A stretch of 64,000 nt of DNA. Source: Penicillus capitatus (lineage: Eukaryota; Chlorophyta). The translations under genes were made by a program, and so were the position numbers. The stretch's first letter is position 1. Every line of letters begins with the position of its first letter. Below the pieces are notes generated by a model, which ran no database searches, had not been told where the DNA came from, and saw only the letters and a program-made list of their open reading frames with translations. Shown here in pieces: positions 37,249 to 48,569 of this stretch. Where the stretch lies: positions 310,001 through 374,000 of the forward strand of contig OZ287703.1 of the NCBI GenBank assembly GCA_965649825.1. The letters run 5' to 3'.

Positions 37249-38511
37249 GCAGCGACGGTGTATTGGATGGTGTGTTTGTTTATTCGCCAACGAAAGAGCC
37301 TCTTACTATGAGTTCTGTCTGTCACATAGTGTTACCATACGTCATCCATCATCACTGTACACACACCCAGTACACAGAAAAACATAAACCCTGTCCCTCG
37401 CTCTGCAATCCGCCCCAAGGATAAAAGAGTTACACACACGTCGAACGAATGAGCGAACGAACAAACAAACACAATGGATTATCGCTGAAGAACAGTTCTT
37501 TTCTGAAACGTCAGTTGACGACGGCAGGCAAAGATCTCGCCGTTATTCAGACGATCGGAGAGAAAGAGAGTTGAGTGAGCGTCGTACAAAATTATTAGAA
37601 AAAAGATCTTATCAATGAGAAACTCGTAGAAATGAATGGTCCAGATCCATGTTCATGCTGAAAGTACTCTTGGTTCCCCACTAGGAAACCCCACTTCTTC
37701 GATCGCAAGACAGTGCATCTGGAGAACAGCCCTCGTCATATGTGCGCATTCGGCGGCGGCGGCGGCGGCGGCGACGCTTCTTGCCAAGAGGCTGCCGTGC
37801 TTGGGATCCTATTGATGGTCGTGCCATTGCATTTCCAGCGTGAACATCCTGTGCATTCTTTTCCATCCATGACTAGTAAATACACAGTGCAAAGACAAAA
37901 CGTGTCTCCTCCTTTAACAAATCAATGTAGGTATAGGCAGGTAAGTAGGCAGGAATGGAATGGAATGCGAAGAGACAAACCAAATATCTAGGAGATGGCG
38001 AAAAAATCGCGCGATTGCGTCACTGCTTTCTTGGTGATGTTGTTGTTGTTGTTGTTGGATCCGACAATAGAGCAATCAACCTCGGGCCATTGACAACAGT
38101 GTTGCCCTTTCTGTCTACGAGGCTACAACTGAATGAACCATACAGTTTCCACATGCTTCCCACATGTCATATCGTCAACGTCCAAAGAGAGAACTGAGGA
38201 GGCAATCTCAATGAATGCGCACATCACTTGAAATGCTTTATAAGTTCTTTCGTTCTGATTGACATTAGACTTGAAAGATTAAAAGCTGAAAAGCAAAGCT
38301 TATTCTAAAAACTTCGTAGATGTCAGATGCGCTTTAGTGCATTAGTCTTACTAAAAGGGAAAAAGAATGACGTTGCATGAAACCGAACATCAAGGACCAG
38401 GAGGAACCTATGATTTTGGCCTTAATGAGCAGTGTTTAGAAAAAAACATGATGATAAAGGACGCGTTGGTGATGCAAGTCGTCCTCTGACCGTTCCAGAC
38501 CGCCGCCAATA
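37249..38511. other. Intergenic region with two microsatellites
   Basis: About 1.26 kb without a supported gene. It contains a GGC trinucleotide run at about 37752-37773 and a GTT run at about 38035-38057. Short frames are present but show no features. The 3' untranslated region of the TKL kinase ends here. Confidence 0.5.
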
Positions 38512-39717
38512 CTATCCCATCCGTAGCAACCGAACAACATGCTTCATGTCTGGACGCTCATCTGGATCAAGCTTTGTACATTGTTCGAAGACAGCACGCG
38601 CCGCCTCTGGGGCATTGGGTGGCATCTCCATCACACGTCCAGTTGAAGGTGCGGTCGACGGTATCGAAATGTAAGACAATGCCAGCGGTTGATAGTCAAT
38701 GATGTCTTCTCCAGTTGCAATTTCCCATACCAAGATCGCATAACTCCACACATCTGCCTTGATACTGGTACGTTCCCTTCGCATGACTTCAGGTGCAGCC
38801 CATAGAGGTGTCATGATACGCTGCGCGGTGACGCGGTCCCTGTCTTGTACACGTACCATGCCAACATCGGCGATCTTTGCATTTCCTTCTTCGGATAGCA
38901 GTACATTAGGGCTCTTTAAATCTCGGTGCATCATTGGGGGCTTCTGCGAATGCAGATAGTTCAATCCAAGCGCAACATCCAGTGCAACCTTCTTCCCGAA
39001 TCGATCCCATCTGCACAGACAAACCATCGATCAAGTGCCATTCCTCAGCAGACAGGCAGGCAGCACAGCACCTCATTGTTTCTTTGTGGTTGCGAAGAGC
39101 CGTGTAGAGATCACCGCCTTTCATCATTTCGGTGACAAAGAAGATATTCGGCCGATTCATACAAGCTCCATAGAACTGAACAATGTTCCGATGTCTCAGT
39201 GAGCTCAGAACTTGAATCTCTTGGAGAAACAGGTTGATGTCTTCATCCGATGGATCCTGTCGTCGGACAACCTTGACGGCCACTTCGTCGACGTTGTTCA
39301 TGTAGGCCTTGTATACAGTACCAAAGCCTCCTTCACCCAGACGATACCTTCGACCGTCGGGGCGTCGACAGATCCGAATGTCGGAAAGGGACATTTGATT
39401 CGGTTCGTTCATTCTCCTCAATCTCTCTGTCCAACAAACAAACGAACAAACAGTCGATTGCTGTGTGTCATAGACGGGGTCAATGGAGTGGATGGACCTT
39501 GGAGGTTGTCAACATTGGCAGGCGCTGCCTCTTGTTGTGGTTGTTGGGTACCAGGGGCAACTTCGGGACCGACTTTGTTCGCTTGACATTCCCGAATGAG
39601 TGGGGGAGTCGGAGAGCCTCTTCGTGGCCGTCTGGATGAAGATGAGTCTGGCATTGGGATTCTCGACTTGCTTTGCCTGGCAAAGGAAGAAAGCCTCTGT
39701 ATGGATGTCTTTGCCAT
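38512..39717 (-). CDS. TKL-type protein kinase
   Basis: A Ser/Thr (or dual) kinase of the tyrosine-kinase-like group. The kinase core starts with LGEGGFGTVYKA (Gly loop), AVKVV (the catalytic Lys), then after an intron (donor about 39080, acceptor about 39015) MHRDLKSPNVLL (catalytic loop), ADVG instead of DFG, and APE within LWAAPEV. The core ends at 38512 shortly after ERPDMKHVVRLL. Upstream, a Ser/Pro/Gln-rich stretch from a Met at 39717 is probably the N-terminus, but its splice to the kinase exon (near 39420-39470) is not resolved. DVG in place of DFG is unusual; the Asp that binds magnesium is kept, so activity is plausible. The gene lies 192 bp downstream of the ARM/PCMT gene on the same strand. 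Confidence 0.85.
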
Positions 39718-39909
39718 ACAGACAGATATCTCACAGTCGCGCAGATGACGTGTCACTGTGAGAAGTGGCAGCAGATGCATCTGGCAATGGAATCTTCGAA
39801 TTCAACGCTGCTCGACTTCTTGGACGCTGTACCGAGAGCTCTCGATTTGGGTCGATGGCGACAACCCCTCCAGGGATGTGAGCATTTTCGAAACTAGGTT
39901 TCAGGATCT

Positions 39910-42827
39910 TTAGGGGGAGATAGGGACATAATGTACGGGCACCATGAGAACCATTTTCCTAACAGCATCACACAGGACCGTTGCTGCCAACGGTCGTCGT
40001 TATCGGAAGATACAGGCAACCTTGTCTATCAGGAGAAGTTGGCCGTCCACAGGTACAACCATCTGACCGTTGGATTTCAACAGTAATCTCAGTGCTCCTA
40101 ACAGCGTCTAGGGCACGAAATCTTGATCATGTTGCTGCACCGTCCAGAAGTGCTTGCTTTGGGAAAGGAGACGGAGACAACAATGCGATGAAATCTTTTC
40201 CCGGACTTAAACATCTCTGAGATCCGCTTGCGTTGTACACAGGGATTTATGCCTATGCAAGATTTGGCTTCGTTAAGCCTCGCCAAGGAACTATTAGCAA
40301 AATCTGTTGCTACTAAACAATCCTATGTGTGCCACAACACATGGATCACTGGGTCATGCATCGAAGGTGAGAGATGTCTGCCGTACATCGATTCCGGAAA
40401 CATCTGAGGATTCGGTGATGTAGGAAGCGAGGGCCAGGAGATAACCCACTCCACAACCCATTTCCAACAGACTGTGTCCTTTATGCAACTGAAGCGCTTG
40501 AAGAATAAGAAGATGGATGTGCAATGGTGGAATTTCTAATGACATGTCTGGCAGTGTAATGGCTTTACCAGACAAGGCATCCTCTTCCTGTCAACAAACA
40601 GACCATCCCACGATCAGCCAGCCATCCTTTGGATGGAGAGGAGCCGCGTGCCTTTGTTGGTGGCGCGAAGAAGGATCTAGGTATCATCCTAATGGCTTCC
40701 TCCATCAAAGGAGTCAATTTCGTCTGGTGATCGCGGTCAAGCATGTCAACGGTATTGGTGATGTGCTGTTGAATCTGGCGCTCCTTCCTCAGAGTCTCTT
40801 TGAAATCGGCGTGCGCCTCTAACCGACTCAGAGCGGCGGCACAGGGTGACTTCAGCTCAGATATCCCATGTCTAACTAGAAAAAACAGGTGTCGAGCCTC
40901 TGGAGATGATGAGAGAGAGATGATGATATGCCTGTCTAAATGCAAGAAAACAGCGATTGCTCCACTGGACACGACTTGTGGTATATGTGTGTCTTCTTGA
41001 CACAGATCTGTGAGCAATGCAGCGCACAGCAGTTTCACTTGAGGTATGCCTCGCCAACAGCGACGGACAAGAACCTTGGCGCCCCCTTTGCCACAGAACA
41101 CAGAGCGTGAGTGCGTGAGTGATGGGACGTGTGACAAGTGTCGTCATGAGAAATGGATGAGTGATACCGCATTTGACCAAGTTGCTCAGGAAACATGGTT
41201 TGACTGCCTTTAAATAAAATAGAATGCGACTGAGAGGAAGCTGGACTCTATCTCCGCCTTCGTCCATGGCCTTTAAGAATATGGACACACGATTTTGCGA
41301 AACGAACTCCTCAGCGACTTCCTTGTGAGATGAGAGCTTCTCTAATGAAACGGCCGCGCCGTCGGCGGCGCGTTCGGATCCTGATACTAAGGTTTTGAGC
41401 AGTGCTTCTAGAGCACCCTCTACACAACACACACCACCACCCATGATGCCAAACCAGTCCATGCATGACCCACAGAAGCGTCACCTTGATTTATGAGCTT
41501 TGCTTTTACGTGGTCATCTGAGAGCATATGCGAGAGCGAGTTCACAGCGTAGGCGACTCCCTCAGGGGAAGCGCTCGTCAGCAGACTGATGAGGCTCTTG
41601 ACAATCGATGGCTGCGATAATTCTCTGTGAGAACGAAGGGCGGCAATGGTGTTGAGTGAGATGATGGTGTTGCATTGAGAATGGGTGTACTTACGCCGAG
41701 GCAATTGGGTCTGTCTGACAGAGCTCTTCAACGATTTTTGCAGCTTCTTCCTGAAGACTGATGACTCCTGTTGAAAACACGCCAATGAGTTTATCCACTC
41801 CGTCCTCTGAGAGATCACATCCAGCTATATCTGTCCCTTCTTGAACAATGAGTTGGCTAATGTCTGATCCGTGATTGCAGAGCCGTTGTAGAACGCGGTA
41901 TGCACTGCTTTTGATTTCTTTTGTGGCGCCTTCGCTCGCTGCTGATACAAAAATGCGAATGCCTGATTGCTGAACAAATTCAATGGCACAGGCACGAGAT
42001 CTGCTCAGAACTTTGCAGACGTCCATCGCTTCGAGTTGAACGTTCGGATGAGATGAGGTGCACAGTCTGAGAAGCGGTCGCACAGCTCCGACGCCCAGGA
42101 AAGCTTCCTGTACATTCGGTTTGTCCGCTCCAATAAAATACAAAGCGATGAGTGCACGTCTCTGCAGGCCTTCGTTCTCGCATTCCAGGATCTTGACGAT
42201 CGTTCGCAGTCCACCGAGCTTCAAAATATCCTCCGACGCCTCATTAAATTTCGCAAGTCTTCCGATTGCTCTTAGGCAACCCCGTTTGACTTCGTCTGGT
42301 ACTTCGGTATCTGCCAATTGCTCCAGAGTGAGTGGCAGGATACCATGGTGCATCAAATACGTGCGGCATTCGTCGTGGCTCGTCAGAGAGGTCAGGGTCA
42401 GTGATGCAAAGATTCGACTATGACGCCTGCCTGTCTGCGCCAATTCCAGCAAACAGCCAATCGCATCGAGCTTCAAAAACAAGGGACGAACTTCGGATCG
42501 ATCGATGCACAGCTCATAACAGCTCTGCGCTGCAGCGTCCCTCAGTGAGCCGCTCGCGTCGGATTTGAGATCGTCGAGCAGAAGCTTGAGTTGAGCTGTT
42601 GTCTCTTCCAGTGTCCCAGCTGAGCGTCCACGCCGTTTCGCAGTGTCGCCCGTCAGCGACTCCTCTTCCGTGCCGTCTGCCTTCCATCCACCTCCTCTCT
42701 GGACGACATTGTGGTTGGAAGCCGAGTCAGAGAAGGAGGGGCTCCTCATGGGGTTGCTCTTCTCCTCACCATGAGGGTGACTCAGACAATCACGCAGGCG
42801 CAACGCCAACTTCAAGCGAAAAAACAT
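39910..42827 (-). CDS. Armadillo-repeat protein fused to an isoaspartyl-methyltransferase (PCMT) domain
   Basis: The N-terminal two thirds are armadillo/HEAT-type repeats (for example LKLGGLRTIVKILECENEG and FLGVGAVRPLLRLC). The exon ending at about 40565 leads into PCMT motifs: LTPLMEEAIRMIPRSFF, then ITLPDMSLEIPPLHIHLLIL, the SAM-binding LLEMGCGVGYLLALA, GIDV, FHRIVVSVSFP, SNGQMVVPVDGQLLLIDKV and a final VPVHYVPI before a stop at 39910. Such motifs are those of protein-L-isoaspartate O-methyltransferase, which repairs aged proteins. Introns near 41640-41700, 41420-41480, 41100-41140, 40600-40640, 40290-40370 and 39975-40010 connect the parts; some are very short and not certain. A fused ARM/PCMT protein is unusual. 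An alternative is two adjacent genes, but I see no start codon or 5' signal between them. Confidence 0.7.
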
Positions 42828-43199
42828 CAACTCCGAGTTCGTTATTTTGTCCCCAGAGTCAAGAGGTGAAGAAATTCACAGTAAGCTCGCACGCCGAAAA
42901 CCCCGTTCGACGATATCCCGTCTCTTGCTCTTGATGAATTCTGTGTTTAGCTGTCCCTTGTGAAAGGTGGAAGAAAACCAAAACCAATTACGACAAATCT
43001 GCTCGGGCTTTAACCGTTTGTGTTTGTCGTTCAGGTGAAGATCGACGCGTCAAGCGAATAACTGAAGAAACCAATGTCACTAATTCGTCAACCAAGCGAA
43101 AAGAACGCGACCACAAAATGCAAAATAGCAACACATATTGGTTGCACATGATGAAAATGACCGACCATTCCACAGACGGTACACGGGGAAGTAAGAAGT
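42828..43199. other. Intergenic region
   Basis: About 370 bp between the start of the ARM/PCMT gene and the end of the FNR-like gene. No gene or repeat is visible. It should hold the ARM/PCMT promoter. Confidence 0.4.
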
Positions 43200-44590
43200 T
43201 CAGACTTGACCGCTGCCCGTCCTCACGAACATCGTTTCAACATCTTCCTCGCTCTCTCTGACCACGCAGGTAATTTCAGCCTCTTTGCAAACATCAACGG
43301 CTTCCTTCTCATTCTCTGCATCACCGCCTAACCGTACCACCCTGCACATCGACGACCATCGAAACTCAGAGGTCACGCACCAGTCAGAACGACAGCCAGT
43401 GTCTCTAAGGGTTCGTAGATGAGTGTGCTGTCATCATCAAAGGCATCCTGAAAGTCAAAGAGGCGGCGGCCGCCATGCGGTGAGGGCAGAATGTTCGTTA
43501 GGATGAATGGCTCTGCCTGAAAGGACTGAGTGGTTGTGATGACTTTGCATCCTTTCTCCTCCCACGCTGCAAAACGGTCCTCGAAGACGAAGCTCTCGTC
43601 GTTCGGTGCCTTGAAACCGATGATCCGCTCTCCACGTCGATCCGATCGGATCGGATTGTTTGCGGTACCTTGTAGTAGAGATGTACGGTATCTCTGAATG
43701 GCAGAGAGAGATTGGGAATATCTTCCGTCGCTTCGATCAGAGCACGAGCCGTCGCGATGCCCTCTCCCTCCACAAACATCACCACCTGTCACATCATCCA
43801 CTCATGAGTGAGAAGCCGGAAGGAATCGCTTAACGGTTCCGTATCGGTAAATCGCCAATGCTGAATCTCGCATCCTCAAACCGGGTCCTTTGAAGGGCCC
43901 GACGTCTATGGGCGTATCCGCATCTTGCAAGGCATAGAGATCTGGACAGGTCTTTTCTGTGACCAGTACATCTAAGGTCGCCTAGAATAACTTCCAGATC
44001 GAGACAGCATCAAGACAGGAGACATCGGCTCGGCAGCGCGTCACACTTTCACACTGGTTAGTTCTGTGGCCGTTTTGATATCGTATGCTGACTGATCGCC
44101 GCGCACAATATAGAGTGGCTGTTTGTTCAACGCCTCTGCAAAGGGAGCCGTGGCAGCTGTCGACAGGAACATGCCTGTCACATCACGCCTTCTGTTATGA
44201 CGACTGACGTTTCACTTGGTACTCGACGCCATTATTCACACGAATGGACGCCATCTGTCCGACGCGTTTGTACGCATTGAGCAGCGCCACGCGTTCGCGG
44301 GAGATTTCCACTTCGAGTGAGACGATGCGCATATCCCGAGTCTCTTGTTTGGCCGTTAGGAACGTCGCGGCATTCCATTCCGGCTGGTCGATCGCACACC
44401 ATTTCGCCTCATACCAATTGGCCCGATTCTCCAGCGTCTTGGCATGCTACATGTCAAATGAACTCGATTTCGCCGTAGCAGAGCGCTCAGAGTTGCACCT
44501 CGGCATCGACGTCTGTCAGCGGGACAGCATCTGAGGAGGACTGTGCCTGCAATGACAGAGGAGACGGCAGTACGGGTTTGGGCAGACAGC
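43200..44590 (-). CDS. FNR-like FAD/NAD(P)-binding oxidoreductase, probably plastid
   Basis: The order of segments fits a ferredoxin-NADP reductase-like fold. First comes a flavin part with LEVEISRERVALLNAYKRVGQ and GMFLSTAATAPFAEALN, then LDVLVTEKTCPDLYAL, then a nucleotide part starting VVMFVEGEGIATARALIEAT, with LYYK, VITTTQSF and LAVVLTG. The best likeness is the plant pKIWI502-type plastid oxidoreductase; the electron partner is unknown. Introns include 44175-44215 (41 nt, ending GTGATGTGACAG), 43786-43834 (49 nt, ending GATGATGTGACAG), 43328-43380 (53 nt) and probably a GC-AG intron ending before DAFDDDSTL. The last exon is 43200-43327. The first exon with a transit peptide is not resolved; it may lie between 44590 and 44900. 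Confidence 0.72.
43786..43834 (-). other. Spliceosomal intron with TGATGTGAC motif
   Basis: A 49-nt intron with donor GTTAAG and acceptor GATGATGTGACAG; the motif is at 43788-43796. Just upstream within the intron is CTCACTCATGAGTG, which can form a small hairpin. The flanking exons join in frame within an FNR-like domain, which supports the boundaries. Confidence 0.8.
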
Positions 44591-44954
44591 GACGGTTTGA
44601 ACACCTAAGGCGACAGAAGGTGCTGTCGCATCATATGGAGTGAGAAGAGTGACCCCAGGGTATGGGAGAGAGATACACGAAGATGAGGGTTGTGCTGACG
44701 CCCAGCTGTTACTGCGTCGTCGTCGATCTAAGAATAGCTCCGTCATTACTGTCGAAGACAGCCGCGTCCGCGGCCTCACCCTGCGGATACTGCCTCGTGC
44801 GTTCGAGACAGGGTGGGAGAACATCGAATGGTCGCAACACGAACGCGGAAAATGATGTGACGTGCGAGAATCGTCCTTCCAAGCCATTCCATGCCATTTT
44901 ACACAGAACCAAGCAATTTGAACAATGATTTGCCAAACAGTGGGTGAACGTCTT
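44591..44954. other. Region likely containing the first exon of the FNR-like gene
   Basis: Minus-strand frames here are rich in Ser and Arg and could be transit-peptide coding, but I cannot connect them. A TGATGTGAC motif lies at about 44854 on the plus strand, that is in reverse orientation to the gene, as in some introns of this window. Confidence 0.35.
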
Positions 44955-47900
44955 CTACTGCGGTCCGATACGAAACGCGACAACGGAGAGCATGCCGATC
45001 GAGATGGCAATCAAGAAACACAGCAGCATGATCCATTTACGATCACTCCTTTCCAACGCTTCGGCATAGACACGATTCATCCGTTCTTCCTCGTCCTTAT
45101 CGTTAACCGTCTTCAGTCGAACGACTTCTTTGGCAATTTCTTCAAGTGGAAGATCCTCCGGAACGACAACGGAGCGATCCGGTGGAGGATGACGCGATTT
45201 GCCTTTGCCTTTGGATGACGATCTTGATGAGATGATCTGCGAACGCGATTTCCAAAAAGTGATGGATGAGGTCAACCACATCCACCAACGGACCCTCTCT
45301 TTCTTCGAAGGAAGTGCTTTGCGTTTTGTCTCCTGAACGACATCCCTTTCTTCTGTGTCGCGATCGCCATCGTGGCGGCGGCGAATGATATCCGACCACC
45401 AAGGCCTCTGCTTTTCGCCATCCTTTCCCTCACTGACGACATCTAACGACGCTTCGGCATCCACCGAACTCCCAACGGTCTCCCTTTCTGTCAATGATGA
45501 TTCGCCGTGGTCTGCAGTGGGAAGCAATACATGTCCGTTCTCTGACGGTTCCCTCGAGGACAAGGACGCATCGGTGGTTGACGGGATGGTGGAAGACGAC
45601 ACCAGTGCCGTCGACGTCAACGGCGCATCCGACTCTGCCGGAACAGCCCCGTTTGTTTCATGATGACGATGGTCATTCCATTGCGATGGATCTGGCTCAG
45701 TAAACACGCCATTGGATGTGGCCGCTATTCCAACCTCTTCAGGCACCGAACGCAGCACCCCATTGTCACGGAAGCCGATCGGATGGTCTACAGCCTCTTC
45801 TCCTCCCTGCATCTCAGCCATGTCATAAGTGTCTGGATCAAAATCCACTTCCTCGTCCTCCAGATCACTCTCCTAGACAGTCACGTCAAACATAGTCTCC
45901 TCTATTCATAGAGTGGCTCTTACATCATCGACGCTGCCTCCGAGACTGGCGATCTTGGTGGCTGCAAGCGCAGCTGTCTGTGCACGGTGTGCTGCCCTGG
46001 CTGCAGCGGCCCGAGTGATGGCGATGGCCGAGAATGCTGCCGATGCCGCCGCAGCTGCTTTGGAACTTGCTGCAGCGGCCGATTTGATATCGGTGATCTC
46101 TTCCTCTGTGACATCCTCCATCTGTCGAGCGTAGTTCTCCGCTTCGATGTAGCCGGAATCGTGGTCCTCATCCACGAACGGCTTGTAAGAGAGATCCAGA
46201 TGCAGCTCGCCCATCGATTCCATACCAGGATTGACTTGCTGAACAGGCAGCCAGATACTCAAACTGCCATCTGTTGGCAATCGGTTCAACGGAAACTCAA
46301 CTTTGCCCACCTCGGGCCGACCCGTGATGGGCGAGTCTTTGATGTAGACTTCTAATGTCTGCACTTGGAGATTTTCTACCAAGAATTCAAATTCCTGATT
46401 CCAAATAGGCCGACGATGATCGCCTTTTGTCCCGGTATCGTTTTCTCTCTTGCTCTGGACGGCCTGTTTTCCTAGCGTCAGCCGACAGTAAGGATTGCTC
46501 TGCCAGGGGAATCCCCACACAGGCAGATCTCTTCCCTCGACCAATGCCACAGACAGTTCCCCCTGAAGCACGATGATGGTGACAGAGTGGCTGGCTCAGG
46601 GGAGTCTTTTCGTCAACCTGAAAAGACTTGGGTAAGGTGATTCCGCCGGCGGCGCTCTGTGGACCCAAAGGCAAAACGGCCAGGAGAGATTGCTCCAATG
46701 CATCTGCCTGCAACACAGATGACGAAAGGTGAGCAGAGAAGGGAGAGGCAGACCTGCAAGACGGCACTGGCAACCGCTTTCATGACGGCATCGCGTCCGA
46801 CGGCGGCTTCGGCGACGGCAGTGATCGCAGGCGGGATGTTGATTTCCAGTCGCTTTGGCAGGACCATGTATCCTGGTAACACCTTTGTCAACAGTCTTGT
46901 CAGGAAGCTCTGCACAACACAGTGCGTTTTTACTGGCTTAGGTGCAAAACTGTCGGAACCTGGAGAACGGGAATGCGCATCAATCGGACGCTGTTGTAAG
47001 GCGCCAATTGGACTTTGATATTGGGCGGTCCCACAAAGGCAAACGACAACGTACCCAGATATGGCGTCAACGGCGCCAATCGCACTTTCAGCCATAACTG
47101 ACATTCCAGATCCAGATCTGACACCTGAACCGGCACCTGAACCACAACGATCCCCATCGGTTAGGCGTTTCGATCGTGGCGACTCAGAGAACATAGAGCA
47201 ATGCGATCATCAGCATCACTTGCGTGATGTATTCAGTGCCCACGCGCAAGTTTGGGCGATCTCATCACGGCACGCTTTGCAAGAGATGGATCTTGTATAG
47301 ATTACCTTTGTCAGCCATCGGCCGCCTCCCACTTCCAACATCAACAGCATTCGTGCCCCTCCAGTGTAACGCACATCGACGACGCCATTCAGGTCTGAGT
47401 CCTTTCTCGACGTCCGCCGTCTCAGATTCGTAAAATACGGCGCCTGATGATCGAAAGTCATTTCGACGATCTTGATGCCTTTGAGAATCCGCGGGACGGC
47501 CGTTTCGAGGACCACTTTGTTAAAAACCGGCTGCAAAACGCCGGCCAGCCATTTTTCCAATCCCTGCTGGTACACGCGCCAGATCTTGCGCCAGCACATG
47601 TTCACCCATTCCACCGTCTCGCCATCTTCTCCCAGCGGAAGTGATGTGACATTCGATGCCGTCAGGGGACGCCCCTGGCGCAGGAGCGTGGCCTTTCTGG
47701 ATCGATTTCGAAACTTGGACAGGATGAGATGACAGATCAGACCCAACAGGATTCCGATTCCCATACCAAACCACACACCACCACCGGCACTACTGCATAC
47801 CAACGCTCATCTTCTTATGATGTGACGTTTGGTCTACGCGATATGCTGCTGAGTGAAAGGCGTCGAGGTGGCGACGCTGTGACGCACGACGTCGCGATGC

Positions 47901-48136
47901 GAAGAGATCGACGTCTCGGCAGATCCTTCTCCGACATACCCTCTCTCTATGCCTCCGTTCTCCGTAAAGACGGGACGGAGCGTGGCATTGAAAGGTATAA
48001 GTCGCGAAAGCGGTCTCTGTTTCGGCTTTGTGATGTGATGGCAGGGACGAAAACCTCGAAGCGAACTGGCATAACTGATCTTACGCGTCGAGGCGACGTC
48101 GAAGCCATCGAAACCGAGAAGACCGACGTACGCCAT
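44955..48136 (-). CDS. NTMC2/extended-synaptotagmin-like SMP and C2 domain protein
   Basis: A predicted lipid-transfer/tethering protein at membrane contact sites. The start at 48136 gives a Ser/Arg-rich, transit-like N-terminus. Intron 47793-47837 (45 nt) leads to a membrane helix (WFGMGIGILLGLICHLIL). An SMP domain follows with VEWVNMCWRKIWRVYQ and LNGVVDVRYTGGARMLLMLE. After it comes a C2 domain starting GELSVALVEGRDLPVWG, with YCRLTLGKQ and FEFLVENLQVQTLEVYIKD. An Ala-rich helical stretch then leads through an intron (donor at GAT/GTAAGAG near 45915) into an acidic linker and a second membrane helix near the C-terminus (IMLLCFLIAISIGMLSVVAF). A membrane anchor at each end is unlike most E-Syts. 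Some plant NTMC2 proteins are plastid-located, which fits the N-terminus. Confidence 0.82.
47793..47837 (-). other. Intron carrying the shared motif in reverse orientation
   Basis: A 45-nt phase-2 intron, donor GTAGACC, acceptor TATGCAG. Read along the gene it contains ACGTCACATCATAAG near the donor, the reverse complement of the usual motif (47818-47826 on the plus strand). The following ATGAG matches the reverse complement of the NSE3 intron at 48754-48811. Confidence 0.75.
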
Positions 48137-48168
48137 TTGTGACCAAACGACGAAAGATGCTCATCTCG

Positions 48169-48569
48169 ATGGAGTTGCCACGTCATGATGAGATCGACCC
48201 TGGTCTCCACACCCATCCGACGCCTCGTGTATCATCGTGACGCCTTGCAGCGAAGAACGAGGCCATGGAGATGCTCACGAAGACGCGAAAGAAAGCGATC
48301 GGCGATGTCCGTGGTCGCGTCGGAAAGGAATGCGATGGAGAGCGACGGGATGTTTCTCATCAAAGGGGCAGCGCTGACGGTGTCAAGTGCGCCATCGATA
48401 TCGTCTGCGCTCGGAGAGGGTCTGTGCTACAGCGGCATGCCTCATTAAGTTTGGCAGTCTATTGATCGATCTTCCCTTTACGCCTAAGAGTGCGATTGCG
48501 TTGTTGATGGTCTTGGCACCGACGGCGCTGTCAGCGTTGTACTTTGGGAGAAAGAGTGTGATCAAGTGA
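48169..48569 (+). CDS. Small membrane protein, hypothetical
   Basis: I do not recognise the family. The ATG at 48169 starts MELPRHDEIDPGLHTHPTPR, then a donor GTATCA, an exon with NEAMEMLTKTRKKAIGDVRG, a further small intron, and a last exon with a membrane helix (PKSAIALLMVLAPTALSAL) ending YFGRKSVIK at 48569. Intron borders in the middle are approximate. The start lies 32 bp from that of the divergent NTMC2-like gene, and the last 8 bp overlap the stop of the convergent NSE3 gene. Confidence 0.5.

Noticed and set aside
39718-39909. TKL kinase and ARM/PCMT as one gene
   Set aside because: The methyltransferase ends with the family-typical VPVHYVPI and a stop at 39910, and the kinase has its own Met and low-complexity N-terminus.
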